Shown: positions 9,429 through 20,220 of the stretch, piece after piece
Layout: each line of letters begins with the position of its first letter
Position numbering within the stretch: the stretch's first letter is position 1
Assembly: GCF_004912275.1 (NCBI RefSeq)
Contig: NZ_STGY01000045.1
Span: forward strand, 1-39,355
Direction: 5' to 3'
From: Glycomyces buryatensis
Lineage (GTDB): Bacteria > Actinomycetota > Actinomycetes > Mycobacteriales > Micromonosporaceae
DNA: 39,355 bases
Notes under the pieces: generated by a model
The model's database searches: none
The model's input: only the letters and a program-made list of their open reading frames with translations
What the model was told of the DNA's origin: nothing
Translations under genes and position numbers: made by a program

Positions 9429-10357
9429 TCAACTTTCGCTACCATCTCGTCAGTCTCACCGCGGTATTCCTCGCCCTCACCGTCGGACTGATCCTCGGTA
9501 CCGCCGCGCTGAACGGCCCCGCGATCGAGGTCCTGGAGGCCAATACCCAGAGCCTGCGCGACTCGAACGCGCAGTACCGGGCCGAGATCGAGAGCCTCGA
9601 AGCCCAGCTCGAGGACGACCAGTCCTTCGCCACCGAGATCGCCCCGACCTACCTGACCGGTCAGCTCACCGACCAGAACATCCTCGTGGTGGCCCTTCCC
9701 GGCGTCGAGACCGAGGTCGTCGACGGGGTCCAGCAGATGCTCGACTACGCGGGCGCCGGCAGCGCCGGGACCATCAGCATCCTGGACGACTACTTCGACC
9801 CGACCAATACCGACCAGCTCGCCGACCTGGTCGAGCGGGTCACCCCCGATACCGTCGAGGCCCCCGTGACCTACGACGGGGTCGAGGCGATGAGCTACGT
9901 CCTGGCCGCGGTCACGACCGGCACCGTCGACGGCAAGGCCGTCGAGATCGAGGACGGCGACATCACCACCGCCATCACCGGCCTCGAAGAGCTCTCCATG
10001 ATCACTGTCGCGGACCAGCCCAGCGGCGCCGCGACCGGCGTGATCGTCCTCGGAGGCCAGGCCTTCACCGACTCCGACGCGGAAGACCGCAACGCCGGGG
10101 TCGTGTCCCTGGCGACCGCGTACGCCGGTGACGCGCCGACCGTCTACGGGGCCACCTCCGCGGTCGGCGACGACAACCCCGTCAACACGTTCCGGGCCGA
10201 GGACTCGCAGGTGGTCATCTCCACCGTGGACAATGTGGCCTCCCCGCAGGGACAGATCGCGGCCGTCGTCTCGCTGGGCGACCTCATCTCCGACGGCACC
10301 GAGCACGATCTCGGTACCGGGGAGGGCGCCGAAGGCCTCCTCCCGGCAGCGGCCTAG
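9425..10357 (+). CDS. steB: SteB/MctB-family envelope protein (copper transporter family annotation)
   Basis: 310 aa. It begins VINFRYHLVSLTAVFLALTVGLILGTAAL, one N-terminal membrane helix (about residues 7-28). A short coiled coil follows (EANTQSLRDSNAQYRAEIESLEAQLED) and then a soluble domain that would be outside the membrane. This is the Rv1698 family, named MctB in mycobacteria for copper export and SteB in corynebacteria as the partner of SteA. The coupled start (GTGA overlap with steA) favours the SteA-SteB role. No metal-binding cluster (Cys/His) is visible, so direct copper transport is not supported here. Confidence 0.85.
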   Translation: MINFRYHLVSLTAVFLALTVGLILGTAALNGPAIEVLEANTQSLRDSNAQYRAEIESLEAQLEDDQSFATEIAPTYLTGQLTDQNILVVALPGVETEVVDGVQQMLDYAGAGSAGTISILDDYFDPTNTDQLADLVERVTPDTVEAPVTYDGVEAMSYVLAAVTTGTVDGKAVEIEDGDITTAITGLEELSMITVADQPSGAATGVIVLGGQAFTDSDAEDRNAGVVSLATAYAGDAPTVYGATSAVGDDNPVNTFRAEDSQVVISTVDNVASPQGQIAAVVSLGDLISDGTEHDLGTGEGAEGLLPAAA

Positions 10358-10367
10358 GATCGCGGCC

Positions 10368-11252
10368 ATGAGCCAGCTTTCCCGCACGGCTGGGCGGGCG
10401 TTTCTCGGCGGCCTGGCCGCCGGAGGCACCATCGCCGCGATCAGTGCCATTCGACGCTCGAAATGGGCCGCCGACCTCGACCGCGTCAATCACAAGGGAG
10501 ACACGGTCAGCCTCGCGGAGGGCCCCGGCGTCACGATCGGCGCCACCGCCGCGTCCATCGCAGGCGCGAACTCGCCCGGCTACGCCGTCGCCGCCGCCAC
10601 CGCCGGACTCACCTCCGGCGCCGTCGGCCTCTACGACGACATGGCGGACACCAAGGGGGAGAAGGCCAAGGGCTTCAAGGGCCACGTCGGCGCGCTCCTC
10701 AAGGGCCGCCTCAGCGCGGGCCTGGTGAAGGTCCTCGGCATCTCGGCCGCCGGACTCGCCTCCGCCGCATTGGTCGACGCCGAATCCGACCGCCGGCCCA
10801 AGGGAACCCTGGCACGGTTGTGGAACATCGGCGTTGGCGGCGGCGTCATCGCCGGAACCGCCAACCTCATCAACCTGTTCGACCTGCGGCCCGGCCGCGC
10901 GCTCAAGGTCGTCTCCGTGCTCGCCGCGCCCCTGTCGCGCCCGCCCGGGCAGGGCGCCCGCTCGACCGCCGTCGGCGGCGCCAACACGGCCCTGGCCATC
11001 TCGGCCTCCGCCGCCGCCGCGATGGCCGACGACCTCGACGGCAAGACCATGCTCGGCGACTGCGGCGCCAATGCGCTCGGCGCGCTCCTCGGGCTGTCCT
11101 ATATCGCCCGCACCGGCCCGGTCGGCCGCCACTTCGCCCTCGTCGGCGTCGGGGCGCTCATCGGCGCCAGCGAGCGGGTCAGCTTCACCAAGGTCATCGC
11201 CGAAACACCGGTGCTGCGCGAGTTGGACGAGCTGGGCCGGACGAAGAGTTGA
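10368..11252 (+). CDS. MraY/WecA-family glycosyl-1-phosphate transferase-like membrane protein
   Basis: 294 aa, rich in Gly/Ala membrane segments. Diagnostic traces of the polyprenyl-phosphate sugar-1-phosphate transferase family are present: the DD motif in GLYDDMADTKGEKAKGFKGH, an N-x-x-N-L-x-D stretch (ANLINLFDLRPGRALK) and the GD motif MLGDCGANALGALLG, corresponding to GD.G....G in MraY/WecA. It is shorter than typical enzymes (320-370 aa) and starts with an unusual N-terminus, so activity is plausible but not certain. It would load a sugar-phosphate on a lipid carrier at the inner face of the membrane. The MurJ-like gene starts within its stop codon (TTGA). Confidence 0.7.
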   Translation: MSQLSRTAGRAFLGGLAAGGTIAAISAIRRSKWAADLDRVNHKGDTVSLAEGPGVTIGATAASIAGANSPGYAVAAATAGLTSGAVGLYDDMADTKGEKAKGFKGHVGALLKGRLSAGLVKVLGISAAGLASAALVDAESDRRPKGTLARLWNIGVGGGVIAGTANLINLFDLRPGRALKVVSVLAAPLSRPPGQGARSTAVGGANTALAISASAAAAMADDLDGKTMLGDCGANALGALLGLSYIARTGPVGRHFALVGVGALIGASERVSFTKVIAETPVLRELDELGRTKS

Positions 11253-12883
11253 CCGACACCCGACGAGACGTCGGTCGTGCCGCCACCCTTATCGGTGCGA
11301 TCACCATAGGTTCCCGACTGGCCGGATTCGGCCGGATGCTGGTGCTGATCTGGGCCGCGGGCATCACCACCGGGGTGGCCACCGCCTACCAGACCGCGAA
11401 CTCCATCCCCAACCTGATCTTCGAACTGGTCGCCGGGGGCGCCCTGGCGGCCCTCGTGGTCCCGCTGCTGGCCGCCCCCCTCGCCCGGCATCGACCCGAC
11501 CAGGTCAACCACATCGCCTCGGCGCTGCTCACCTGGGCGCTGACCATCCTCATTCCCGTCGCCGTCCTCGTCGCCGTGTTCGCCCGGCCGCTGATCCTGC
11601 TCGTCGGCTCAAACCTCCAGCCCGCGACCATCGACGCCGCGACCGAGATGCTGGTCTACTTCGCCCCGCAACTGCCGCTGTACGGCATCGCGGTCGTCCT
11701 CACCGGCGTCCTCCAGGCCCACCGCCGCTTCGCCTGGCCCGCGCTCGCGCCGCTGCTGTCGGGCATCACCATGATCGGCGTCTACCTGCTGTACGGGATC
11801 TACTCCGACAAGCAGACCGTCGCCGGCCACATCACCGACGCCGAACTGGCCCTCCTCGCCGGCGGCACCACCTGCGGCGTCCTCGTCCTCGCCGGCTGCC
11901 TCCTCATCCCGCTGCGCGGACTGCACCTGAAGTTCCGGCCCGCCTGGCGGCTCGAGACCCACGTCGCCTCCGACATCCGGGCCCTGGCCATCGCCGGGGC
12001 CATCACCCTCGGCGCGCAGCAGCTGTGCCAGGCCCTGCTGATCCGCCTGGCCAACAACCAAGAAGGCAACGTCACCGTCTTCGCCCTGGCCCAGACGTTC
12101 TTCCTGCTGCCATGGGCGGTCCTGGCCGTACCGCTCGCCACGGCCGTCTACCCCGGCCTGTCCGAATCCCACGCCCTCGGCGACTCCGACCGCTTCCACC
12201 GGAGCATCGCCGACACCGGCCGCACCGTCCTCGTCCTCTCGGGCCTCGGCGTCGCCGCGCTCGCCGGACTCGCCGAACCGATCGGCGCCGTCCTCGCCCA
12301 GGTCGCGGCCAACGGCGGCAACGCCGAGAAAGAACTTGCCGCCACCCTCACCGGCATCTCCTTCGGGCTCTTCGGCTACTCGATGTTCGCGATCTACTCC
12401 CGCGGGCTCTACGCCCTCGGCAGGCCCATGTCCTCGGCGCTGGCGACCGCAATCGGCTGGGCCGCGGCCGCGGTCGCGGCCGTGATCTTGGCCCAGACCA
12501 TGGCCGAATCGCACCGCACCCTCGCGCTGTCCATCGCCTGGACCATCGGCATGACCGTCATCGGCCTCGCCCTGACCATCGCGATCGCCAGGCACACCGG
12601 CGCCGCGAGCCTCGCCGGACTCGGCCGCGCCGCCCTCGCCACCCTCGGCGCCACGGCCGCCGCCATCGCCGCGGCACGCGGACTCATCGCCTGGTGGGGC
12701 TCGGCCGGCTCCACGATCGCGAACCTGACGCAGGGCATCGCCGTCGGTGCCGTCACCGCCGTCGTCTATCTCGGGATCGCCGCGCTCGTCGGCGGAACCG
12801 GTGTCGTCGGACTGATCTCCCGACGCGCTGGCAGAATACGAGCGTCCGAGGAAAGCGAAGCAGAGAGCGGAGAACACCCGTGA
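11249..12883 (+). CDS. MurJ-like (MOP/MATE superfamily) lipid-linked sugar flippase
   Basis: 544 aa, about 14 transmembrane helices. It begins LTDTRRDVGRAATLIGAITIGSRLAGFGRMLVLIW with the MurJ-like early motif ATAYQTANSIPNLIFELVAGGALAALVVPLL. Family members flip lipid II or related undecaprenyl-linked saccharides. Actinobacteria usually carry the main murJ near the replication origin, so this copy is probably a paralogue for another lipid-linked precursor. TTG at 11249 overlaps the stop of the WecA-like gene, and its own stop overlaps the GTG of the glycosyltransferase, so all three are coupled. The substrate is inference from context. Confidence 0.85.
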   Translation: MTDTRRDVGRAATLIGAITIGSRLAGFGRMLVLIWAAGITTGVATAYQTANSIPNLIFELVAGGALAALVVPLLAAPLARHRPDQVNHIASALLTWALTILIPVAVLVAVFARPLILLVGSNLQPATIDAATEMLVYFAPQLPLYGIAVVLTGVLQAHRRFAWPALAPLLSGITMIGVYLLYGIYSDKQTVAGHITDAELALLAGGTTCGVLVLAGCLLIPLRGLHLKFRPAWRLETHVASDIRALAIAGAITLGAQQLCQALLIRLANNQEGNVTVFALAQTFFLLPWAVLAVPLATAVYPGLSESHALGDSDRFHRSIADTGRTVLVLSGLGVAALAGLAEPIGAVLAQVAANGGNAEKELAATLTGISFGLFGYSMFAIYSRGLYALGRPMSSALATAIGWAAAAVAAVILAQTMAESHRTLALSIAWTIGMTVIGLALTIAIARHTGAASLAGLGRAALATLGATAAAIAAARGLIAWWGSAGSTIANLTQGIAVGAVTAVVYLGIAALVGGTGVVGLISRRAGRIRASEESEAESGEHP

Positions 12884-13977
12884 GCCATCGACGCATCGCA
12901 TTGGTGCTGGGCCCTTCGATCGGCGGCATCGGCACCCACGTCGCCTCAGTCGCCTCAGGACTGGTCGAGCGCGGCGACTCCGTCCTGGTCGTCGGCCCGC
13001 CCGAGACCGAGGAACGCTTCGGTTTCCGCGCCAGGGGCGCCCGGTTCGCGCCCGCGCCCATCACCGCCAAGCCCTCACCCGAACTCCCGCTCGCCTGGTG
13101 GGCCGCCCGCAGCGCGCTGCACGGCATCACCGGCAGGGGCGTCGATGTCGTCCACGCCCACGGCCTCACCGCGGGTCTCACCGCGCTCGCCGCCCGCCCG
13201 AGCAATGCCGCGCTGGTGTGCACCTGGCACAACCAGCTCATCACCTCCGGCGTCAAGCGCAAGGTCTCCGACCAGATCGAGAAGCGCCTGGCGCGCGGCG
13301 TCGACGTGGCGCTGGCCGCCTCCACCGACCTCCACGAGCACCTGATCTCGCTCAGCGCGTCCGACGCCCGAATGGCCCCCGTGGCCGCCCCGCCCCGACG
13401 CTCCGAAGGCGAGCCCGGCGCGGTCCGCGCGGAACTGGGCATCGGCGACCGGCCGCTGCTGCTGTCGGTGGGCCGCCTGCACCCGCAGAAGGACTACGAC
13501 ACCCTCATCGCCGCAGCCGCGGGCTGGAAGGACCTGCATCCTGAACCGGTGGTCGCGATCGCCGGCGACGGACCCGAACGCGAACGGCTGCAAGGCCTCA
13601 TCGACGCCACCGGAGCCGACGTGCGTCTGCTCGGATACCGCACCGACGTCGCCGACCTGCTCGCCGCCGCCGACATCGCCCTGGTCACCAGCCAGTGGGA
13701 GGCCCGCCAACTGTTCGCCCAGGAGGTCCTCCAGGCGGGCGTCCCGCTCGTCGCCACCCGCACCGGCGGCATCCCCGAACTGGTCGAGGGCGCCTCGATC
13801 CTGTTCGACGTCGGCGACCTGAAAGCCCTCGACTCGGCCGTCCGCGGACTGCTGACCGACCCCGATCGCTCGGCCGCACTGAGCACGGCCGCGCTCGAAC
13901 GCGCCGCCACCTGGCCCGACGAGGAACAGATGCTGGACTCACTCGATGCCCTCTATCTGGAATTGACCGGGAGATAA
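12880..13977 (+). CDS. GT4-family (GT-B) glycosyltransferase
   Basis: 365 aa. The N-terminal Rossmann domain begins RRIALVLGPSIGGIGTHVASVASGL with the glycine-rich acceptor loop and later VHAHGLTAG. The C-terminal nucleotide-sugar domain has SVGRLHPQKDYDTLIAAAAG, IAGDGPERERL and the GT4 E-x7-E pair in EARQLFAQEVLQAGVPLVAT, then GGIPELV. No membrane helix is seen; it would act on the cytoplasmic face. GTG at 12880 with GAGCGGAG upstream overlaps the previous stop by 4 bp. With the adjacent transferase and flippase it probably extends a lipid-linked saccharide. Confidence 0.88.
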   Translation: MSHRRIALVLGPSIGGIGTHVASVASGLVERGDSVLVVGPPETEERFGFRARGARFAPAPITAKPSPELPLAWWAARSALHGITGRGVDVVHAHGLTAGLTALAARPSNAALVCTWHNQLITSGVKRKVSDQIEKRLARGVDVALAASTDLHEHLISLSASDARMAPVAAPPRRSEGEPGAVRAELGIGDRPLLLSVGRLHPQKDYDTLIAAAAGWKDLHPEPVVAIAGDGPERERLQGLIDATGADVRLLGYRTDVADLLAAADIALVTSQWEARQLFAQEVLQAGVPLVATRTGGIPELVEGASILFDVGDLKALDSAVRGLLTDPDRSAALSTAALERAATWPDEEQMLDSLDALYLELTGR

Positions 13978-13984
13978 CCGGGCC

Positions 13985-16210
13985 GTGTTCGAAAAACTCG
14001 CACCCGGGCGCCTTGTCCGCCGCTTCCGCCGCTCGATTTCCCAGCACCGCATGGAGATCGCCGCGTGGGCCGCCGTCGCGGTCCTCGCCGTCCTGGCGGC
14101 TCTCCAGATCCTGCCCGAGCCGTCCGAAGAGCGCGTCCCCGACACCGTCGACTCCGTCGTCGTGATCGGCGTCGGCGGACTCACCTGGACCGACATCGAC
14201 GCCGAGTCCATGCCGAACCTGAGTGCCCTGGCAGAGACCGGATCCCTGGCCGAGCTCAATACCGATTCCGGGCGCGACTTCACCTGCACCTTCGACGGCT
14301 GGCTCACCCTCTCGGCCGGCGCACCCGCTGTGGCCAGCTCCTACGGCGACACCTCCGACTGCGGCGCCGTCACCTCCGACCAGATCACCGACGCAGGCTC
14401 CGGCGCCACAGTGGACGACATGACCGAGCTGGTCGAGCTCAACCGCGAACTCGACCAGGGCACCGAGCTCGGGATGCTCGCCGCCGGAACCGAATGCGCC
14501 ACCGCCATCGGACCCGGAGCCGCCTACGCGACGGCCAACTCCGTCGGCCGAGTCACCGAATACAACTCCGCCTTCCCGACCGACGAACTCGGCGGCACCC
14601 TCGGCGAATGCCCGCTCACCGTCATCGGCGGCGGCGTCCTCGCCGACGACGAGACCGTCCGCCGAGCCGATCTCGAGGCGCTCGACGCGACCATCGGCGC
14701 CGTCCAGGAGGCGCGCGGCGAGAGCTCGGCCGTCATCGTCACCGGCCTCGGCCAGACCACCGCTCCCAACCGGCTCCTCGCCGCCGTCGCGAACTTCGGT
14801 GACGAGGACGGGCACAACCTGCTCGACCTGCCCGCCGAGCGCCCCGGCTATCTGCGGCTCACCGACGTCACCGCCACCATTCTGACGCTCCTCGACGCGC
14901 CCCTGCCCGACTCCGTCGCCGGCGCCGCCGCCGGAGCGACCGACGACACCCTCGATTACGAAGCGCGCCAAGCGGTCTTCGACGACACCGACACCCGGCT
15001 CATCGCCGCCGACGTCGCCGCCCCGAACACCCAGTGGCTGCAAGTACTCCTGTTCCTCGCCCTGACGTTCGTGGCCTGGCCACTGCTGCACCTGCTGCGC
15101 CGCGCCGGGCAGCCGGGCGTCAAGCCGCCGCCACTGTGGCTCATGCGGCTCAACATCATCTCCGCGCTCGTCTGCGCCCTGTTCGTCGCCGCCGGCATCC
15201 TCGCCGACTTCTTCCCCTGGTGGAACACCGCCAGACCCGGCATCGTCGGTCCGGCGACCGCACTCTCCATCGCCGTCGTCTGCGCCGTCGTCGCGGTCTT
15301 CCTGCCCCGCCGCCACGGCGCCGCCGGACTCCTGGTCACCGTGTCCGCCTTCGGCATCGCCGTCACCATCCTGGCCATGATCGTCCACTCCCAGGCGCCG
15401 CTGGGAACGCTGCTGGGCGACTACACCGTCGCCGACTCCGCCTCCGGCGAACTCGGCCCAGTCGCCACCGGCATGTTCATCGCCTCGATGTGGCTGCTCG
15501 CCGCCGCCGCGGCCTGGCGCCTGCCCCGCCGCTTCCAGTCCCCGGTCATGGCCGGCATCGGCTGCCTCGGCGTCCTCGTCGTCTCGGCCGGGTTCCTCGG
15601 CGACTCCGTACCCGCCGCCGTCGGCCTCACCGTCGGCACCTGCCTCGCCGCCGCGCTCGCCACCGGCGGCTGGGTCACCTTCTCCCGCTTCGTGTGGTCC
15701 GGCCTGGCCGGCGCCGCCGTCCTGCTCGGCCTCTCCTGGATCGACTACCAGCGACCCGCCGCCGAACGCGGCGAACTCGGCGCGTTCTGGGCCGACCTGC
15801 TCGGCGACACCAACGGCGTCATCGGAGCCGGAGTCAGCTCCAATATCGTCGCCGCCTTCACCTCGCCGCTATCGGTCCTGACGATCATGGCAGGCCTGTA
15901 CTGCTGGCTGATCCTGCTGCGCCCCGGCGGCGGCCTGCGACGCGCCTACGGCCTGTACTCGCCGCTGCGCGCCGCCGTCGTGGCCGCCGTGGTCGGCTCG
16001 GCCGTCGCCGGACTCCTACTCGGCAAGGGGCTCATGAGCCTCGGCTCGGCGCTGGCGGTCATCGTGCCGCTGGCGATCATCGTCAGCCACCGTGTCCTGG
16101 CTCGCGCTCATGTCAAGGACGGCGAGTACTCAGACATGATCGTTGACGCACCCTCGTGGGTCGATGAGGCGTACGGCGGTGAAAGTGTTAGTGTGGAATC
16201 CCGTGGGTGA
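13985..16210 (+). CDS. Multi-pass membrane protein with alkaline-phosphatase-superfamily-like ectodomain
   Basis: 741 aa. One membrane helix (about residues 24-43, IAAWAAVAVLAVLAALQIL) precedes an extracytoplasmic domain of about 300 residues (SVVVIGVGGLTWTDIDAESMPNLSALAE to LRLTDVTATILTLLDAPLPDSVAGA). These two segments match the first metal-binding strand and the late DVxxTxLxLLG segment of alkaline-phosphatase-like phosphotransferases. Then come about nine further helices (355-700). Several expected metal ligands are not obvious, so catalysis is uncertain. It begins 7 bp after the glycosyltransferase. A phosphatase or phospho-substituent transferase on an envelope glycan is a reasonable guess. 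Confidence 0.7.
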   Translation: MFEKLAPGRLVRRFRRSISQHRMEIAAWAAVAVLAVLAALQILPEPSEERVPDTVDSVVVIGVGGLTWTDIDAESMPNLSALAETGSLAELNTDSGRDFTCTFDGWLTLSAGAPAVASSYGDTSDCGAVTSDQITDAGSGATVDDMTELVELNRELDQGTELGMLAAGTECATAIGPGAAYATANSVGRVTEYNSAFPTDELGGTLGECPLTVIGGGVLADDETVRRADLEALDATIGAVQEARGESSAVIVTGLGQTTAPNRLLAAVANFGDEDGHNLLDLPAERPGYLRLTDVTATILTLLDAPLPDSVAGAAAGATDDTLDYEARQAVFDDTDTRLIAADVAAPNTQWLQVLLFLALTFVAWPLLHLLRRAGQPGVKPPPLWLMRLNIISALVCALFVAAGILADFFPWWNTARPGIVGPATALSIAVVCAVVAVFLPRRHGAAGLLVTVSAFGIAVTILAMIVHSQAPLGTLLGDYTVADSASGELGPVATGMFIASMWLLAAAAAWRLPRRFQSPVMAGIGCLGVLVVSAGFLGDSVPAAVGLTVGTCLAAALATGGWVTFSRFVWSGLAGAAVLLGLSWIDYQRPAAERGELGAFWADLLGDTNGVIGAGVSSNIVAAFTSPLSVLTIMAGLYCWLILLRPGGGLRRAYGLYSPLRAAVVAAVVGSAVAGLLLGKGLMSLGSALAVIVPLAIIVSHRVLARAHVKDGEYSDMIVDAPSWVDEAYGGESVSVESRG

Positions 16211-16274
16211 TGCGATCCACCGGCGGCCTACCAGCACTGACAGCGGGTGCAGGGCCAGTCGATCGACACGATAA

Positions 16275-17984
<1,710 letters not shown>

Positions 17985-17997
17985 GCGAGCAGAGCAG

Positions 17998-18023
17998 AGG
18001 CGGGGCCATTCGGCCCCGCCTTG
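17998..18023. terminator. Terminator between convergent pyrG and MFS gene
   Basis: GGCGGGGCC (17999-18007) and GGCCCCGCC (18012-18020) form a 9-bp GC stem with a 4-nt loop, followed by TTGCTTCGTTTT. It sits between the pyrG stop and the minus-strand MFS stop. Confidence 0.8.
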
Positions 18024-18036
18024 CTTCGTTTTCTGC

Positions 18037-19539
18037 CTAAGCGTTCGCCTTGGCGCGCAGGGCCCGGCCGATCGGGATCGCCGCCAGGAGCAGCAGCACG
18101 GCCGCGATGATCGAGGTCGTGCGGAGTCCGTCGGTGAAGGCGGTCCGGGCGACGGTCAGTAGGGCGTCCCCGGCCTCGGCCGGAAGCGTCGCGGCCACGT
18201 GCACGGCCTCGCCGAGCGTCTCGTGGGCCGCCGCGGGCTCGCCGTCGAGTCCGCGCCGGTAGATGCCGGTCGCGACGCTGCCGAGCAGCGCCACGCCCAT
18301 CGCGCCGCCCAGCTCGTAGGCGGTCTCGGAGATCGCGGCGGCGGCACCGGCCCGGTTCGGCGGGGCGGCGGCGATGATCGCGTCGTTGGTGACCGTCTGG
18401 ACCATGCCCGAGCCCACGCTGATGATCATGAACGCGCCCACGACAACGAGCGCGCCCTGCTCGACTCCGATGAAGCTCATGGCCGCGAAGCCGGCGATCA
18501 CGCACGCCAGCCCGGCGAGGATGATCCGCACCAGGCCGAACCGTTCGGACAGCCGCACCGCGAACAGCCCGGCGGTCACCGAGACGACCATGCCCGGCAG
18601 GAGCAGCAGGCCCGCCCGCATGGGGGAGAAGCCCAGCACCAGTTGGAGGTACTGCGTCAGCAGGAACAGCGCCGAGATCAGCGCGAACACGATGGTGAAG
18701 TTGGTGGCGATCGAGGCGCTGAACCGGCGCACCTTGAACAGGTTCACGTCGATCAGCGGGTGCTCCAGGCGCTTCTGGCGGCGGATGAACAGCCATCCGG
18801 CGACCGCGCCCACGGCGATGGTGCCGACCGCTTCGATCGTCAAGCCGTGCTCGGCGATCGTCTTGACGCCGTATACGAACGGGAAGATCGCCAGGAACGA
18901 CAGGGCCACCCCGCCCCAGTCGACCGGTCCCGGCTGGGAGTTGCGCGATTCGGGCAGCAGGAGCGGTGCGGCGATGACCACGGCGATGGAGACCGGCGCG
19001 GCCATGAGGAACACCGAGCCCCACCAGAAGTGCTCCAGCAGCCAGCCGCCCAGGACCGGGCCCGCGGCCGCTCCGGCCGAGAAGCCCGCACCCCAGATCG
19101 CGATGGCGAACAGGCGCTGGCGGTCGTCGGTGAACAGATTCCGCATGAGCGCCAAGGTGGTCGGCATGAGCGTCGCGCCGGCGAGGCCCAGCAGGGCCCG
19201 GGCGGCGATGAGCGCCTCGGCGGTGGGGGCGTAGGCGGCGGCGACCGAGGCGGCCGCGAACGCGGCCGCGCCGATGATGAGCAGCTTGCGGCGTCCGATG
19301 CGGTCGGCGATGGAGCCCATCGTCACCAGGAGGCCGGCCAGGACGAAGCCGTAGATGTCGACGATCCACAGCAGCTGGGCGCTGGTGGGCGCCAGGTCCT
19401 CGGAGAGGAACGGCACGGCGAAGCCGAGTACGGTCATGTCGATCGAAATGAGCAGTACCGGGAGCACCAGGACAGCCAAGGCCGCCCACTGGCGGCCGGT
19501 GAAGCGCGCACGGCGTGGCGTCGGCAGCGTGGTTGTCAT
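18037..19539 (-). CDS. DHA2-family MFS drug efflux transporter
   Basis: 500 aa, about 14 transmembrane helices. The N-terminal half has the MFS motifs D-M-T-V-L at helix 1 (LISIDMTVLGFAVPFL), motif A in GSIADRIGRRKLLIIGA, and motif C-like glycines (GAGFSAGAAAGPVLGGWLLEH). Members (EmrB/QacA/LfrA type) export cationic drugs or antibiotics with protons. The start at 19539 is set by GAGGAGG upstream. It is divergent from a TetR gene whose operator lies in the 64-bp gap, so it is very likely repressed by that protein. The ligand is not known. Confidence 0.92.
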   Translation of the reverse strand: MTTTLPTPRRARFTGRQWAALAVLVLPVLLISIDMTVLGFAVPFLSEDLAPTSAQLLWIVDIYGFVLAGLLVTMGSIADRIGRRKLLIIGAAAFAAASVAAAYAPTAEALIAARALLGLAGATLMPTTLALMRNLFTDDRQRLFAIAIWGAGFSAGAAAGPVLGGWLLEHFWWGSVFLMAAPVSIAVVIAAPLLLPESRNSQPGPVDWGGVALSFLAIFPFVYGVKTIAEHGLTIEAVGTIAVGAVAGWLFIRRQKRLEHPLIDVNLFKVRRFSASIATNFTIVFALISALFLLTQYLQLVLGFSPMRAGLLLLPGMVVSVTAGLFAVRLSERFGLVRIILAGLACVIAGFAAMSFIGVEQGALVVVGAFMIISVGSGMVQTVTNDAIIAAAPPNRAGAAAAISETAYELGGAMGVALLGSVATGIYRRGLDGEPAAAHETLGEAVHVAATLPAEAGDALLTVARTAFTDGLRTTSIIAAVLLLLAAIPIGRALRAKANA

Positions 19540-19566
19540 GGTCGCCTCCTCGGCTGAAAGTTTGTG

Positions 19567-19582
19567 TACCGTCCAGACGGTA
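19567..19582. promoter_or_regulatory. TetR-family operator
   Basis: A perfect palindrome TACCGTC-CA-GACGGTA lies in the 64-bp divergent gap. It overlaps TATAGT (19581-19586), a likely -10 of the regulator gene, and would also block the exporter promoter. Half-site and spacing are typical of TetR/QacR-type operators. Confidence 0.8.
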
Positions 19583-19603
19583 TAGTAGCAACGGGGAGGT
19601 TCC

Positions 19604-20143
19604 ATGGGCCAGGACGAGATAACCACTCGTGATCGAATTCTCAACGCTCTGCAGCGACTCTTGGTGGAAAAGGGCAGCTCAGGAGTGACGTTGGAGGCTG
19701 TCGCGGCCGAGGCCGGGGTGTCGAAGGGCGGGCTGCTCTACCACTTCAAGTCGAAGGCCGACCTCTACAACGGCCTCGCCCGCCGCTACCGGTTGGTCGA
19801 GGAGGAGCACATCGCCGAGGCCCGCCGGACCGGCGCGATCGAGGCGTTCCTGCGAGTCTCAACGGTCGAATCGGACGAGTCCGCCGCCGGACTCTGGGCC
19901 CTGTTCACCGCCCTGCGCGGCACCGACGAGCTCTCGGCGGAGGCCCGCGACGACCTGCTGTTCATCTTCGAGGGCTGGAAGGCCGCCCTCCACGCCGAGA
20001 TCGCCGACCCCGTCACCGCCGAGATCGTACGGCTAGTCGGCGACGGACTGTTCCTCTCGGCCGTCTCCGGCGTCCCGGTGCCCAGCCCCGAAACCGTCGA
20101 CCGGATCCTGAAACGCCTCAAGGACCTCGCCGAGCACCGATGA
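19604..20143 (+). CDS. TetR-family transcriptional repressor
   Basis: 179 aa. The N-terminal TetR HTH covers residues 8-55 (RDRILNALQRLLVEKGSSGVTLEAVAAEAGVSKGGLLYHFKSKADL). The remaining all-helical domain (LWALFTALRGTDELSAEARDDLLFIFEGWKAAL) resembles TetR C-terminal ligand domains of the type with a TetR_C tail. A strong GGGGAGG site lies 5 nt before the ATG. It probably represses itself and the divergent exporter through the palindrome between them; the inducing ligand is unknown. Confidence 0.93.
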   Translation: MGQDEITTRDRILNALQRLLVEKGSSGVTLEAVAAEAGVSKGGLLYHFKSKADLYNGLARRYRLVEEEHIAEARRTGAIEAFLRVSTVESDESAAGLWALFTALRGTDELSAEARDDLLFIFEGWKAALHAEIADPVTAEIVRLVGDGLFLSAVSGVPVPSPETVDRILKRLKDLAEHR

Positions 20144-20204
20144 CGCGCCCGTGAACAGTCCGGGACGAAACCCGCACCAGCTCGCCACCGCGCCCCCGCG
20201 GGGC

Positions 20205-20220
20205 TAGTGTGGTTCGCGTG
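20205..20220 (+). promoter_or_regulatory. Leaderless -10 of the Nudix gene
   Basis: TAGTGT (20205-20210), then 7 nt, then GTG at 20218. No Shine-Dalgarno is present. It decides the start at 20218 over the in-frame GTG at 20209, which lies inside the -10 box. Confidence 0.6.

Noticed and set aside
9425..10357. Direct copper transporter
   Set aside because: The family label is historical; no Cys/His copper site or multiple membrane helices are visible.
10834..12879. Upstream extension of the glycosyltransferase frame
   Set aside because: It overlaps murJ-like and WecA-like genes completely and is Arg/Pro-rich; GTG 12880 has a ribosome site and a family-like N-terminus.
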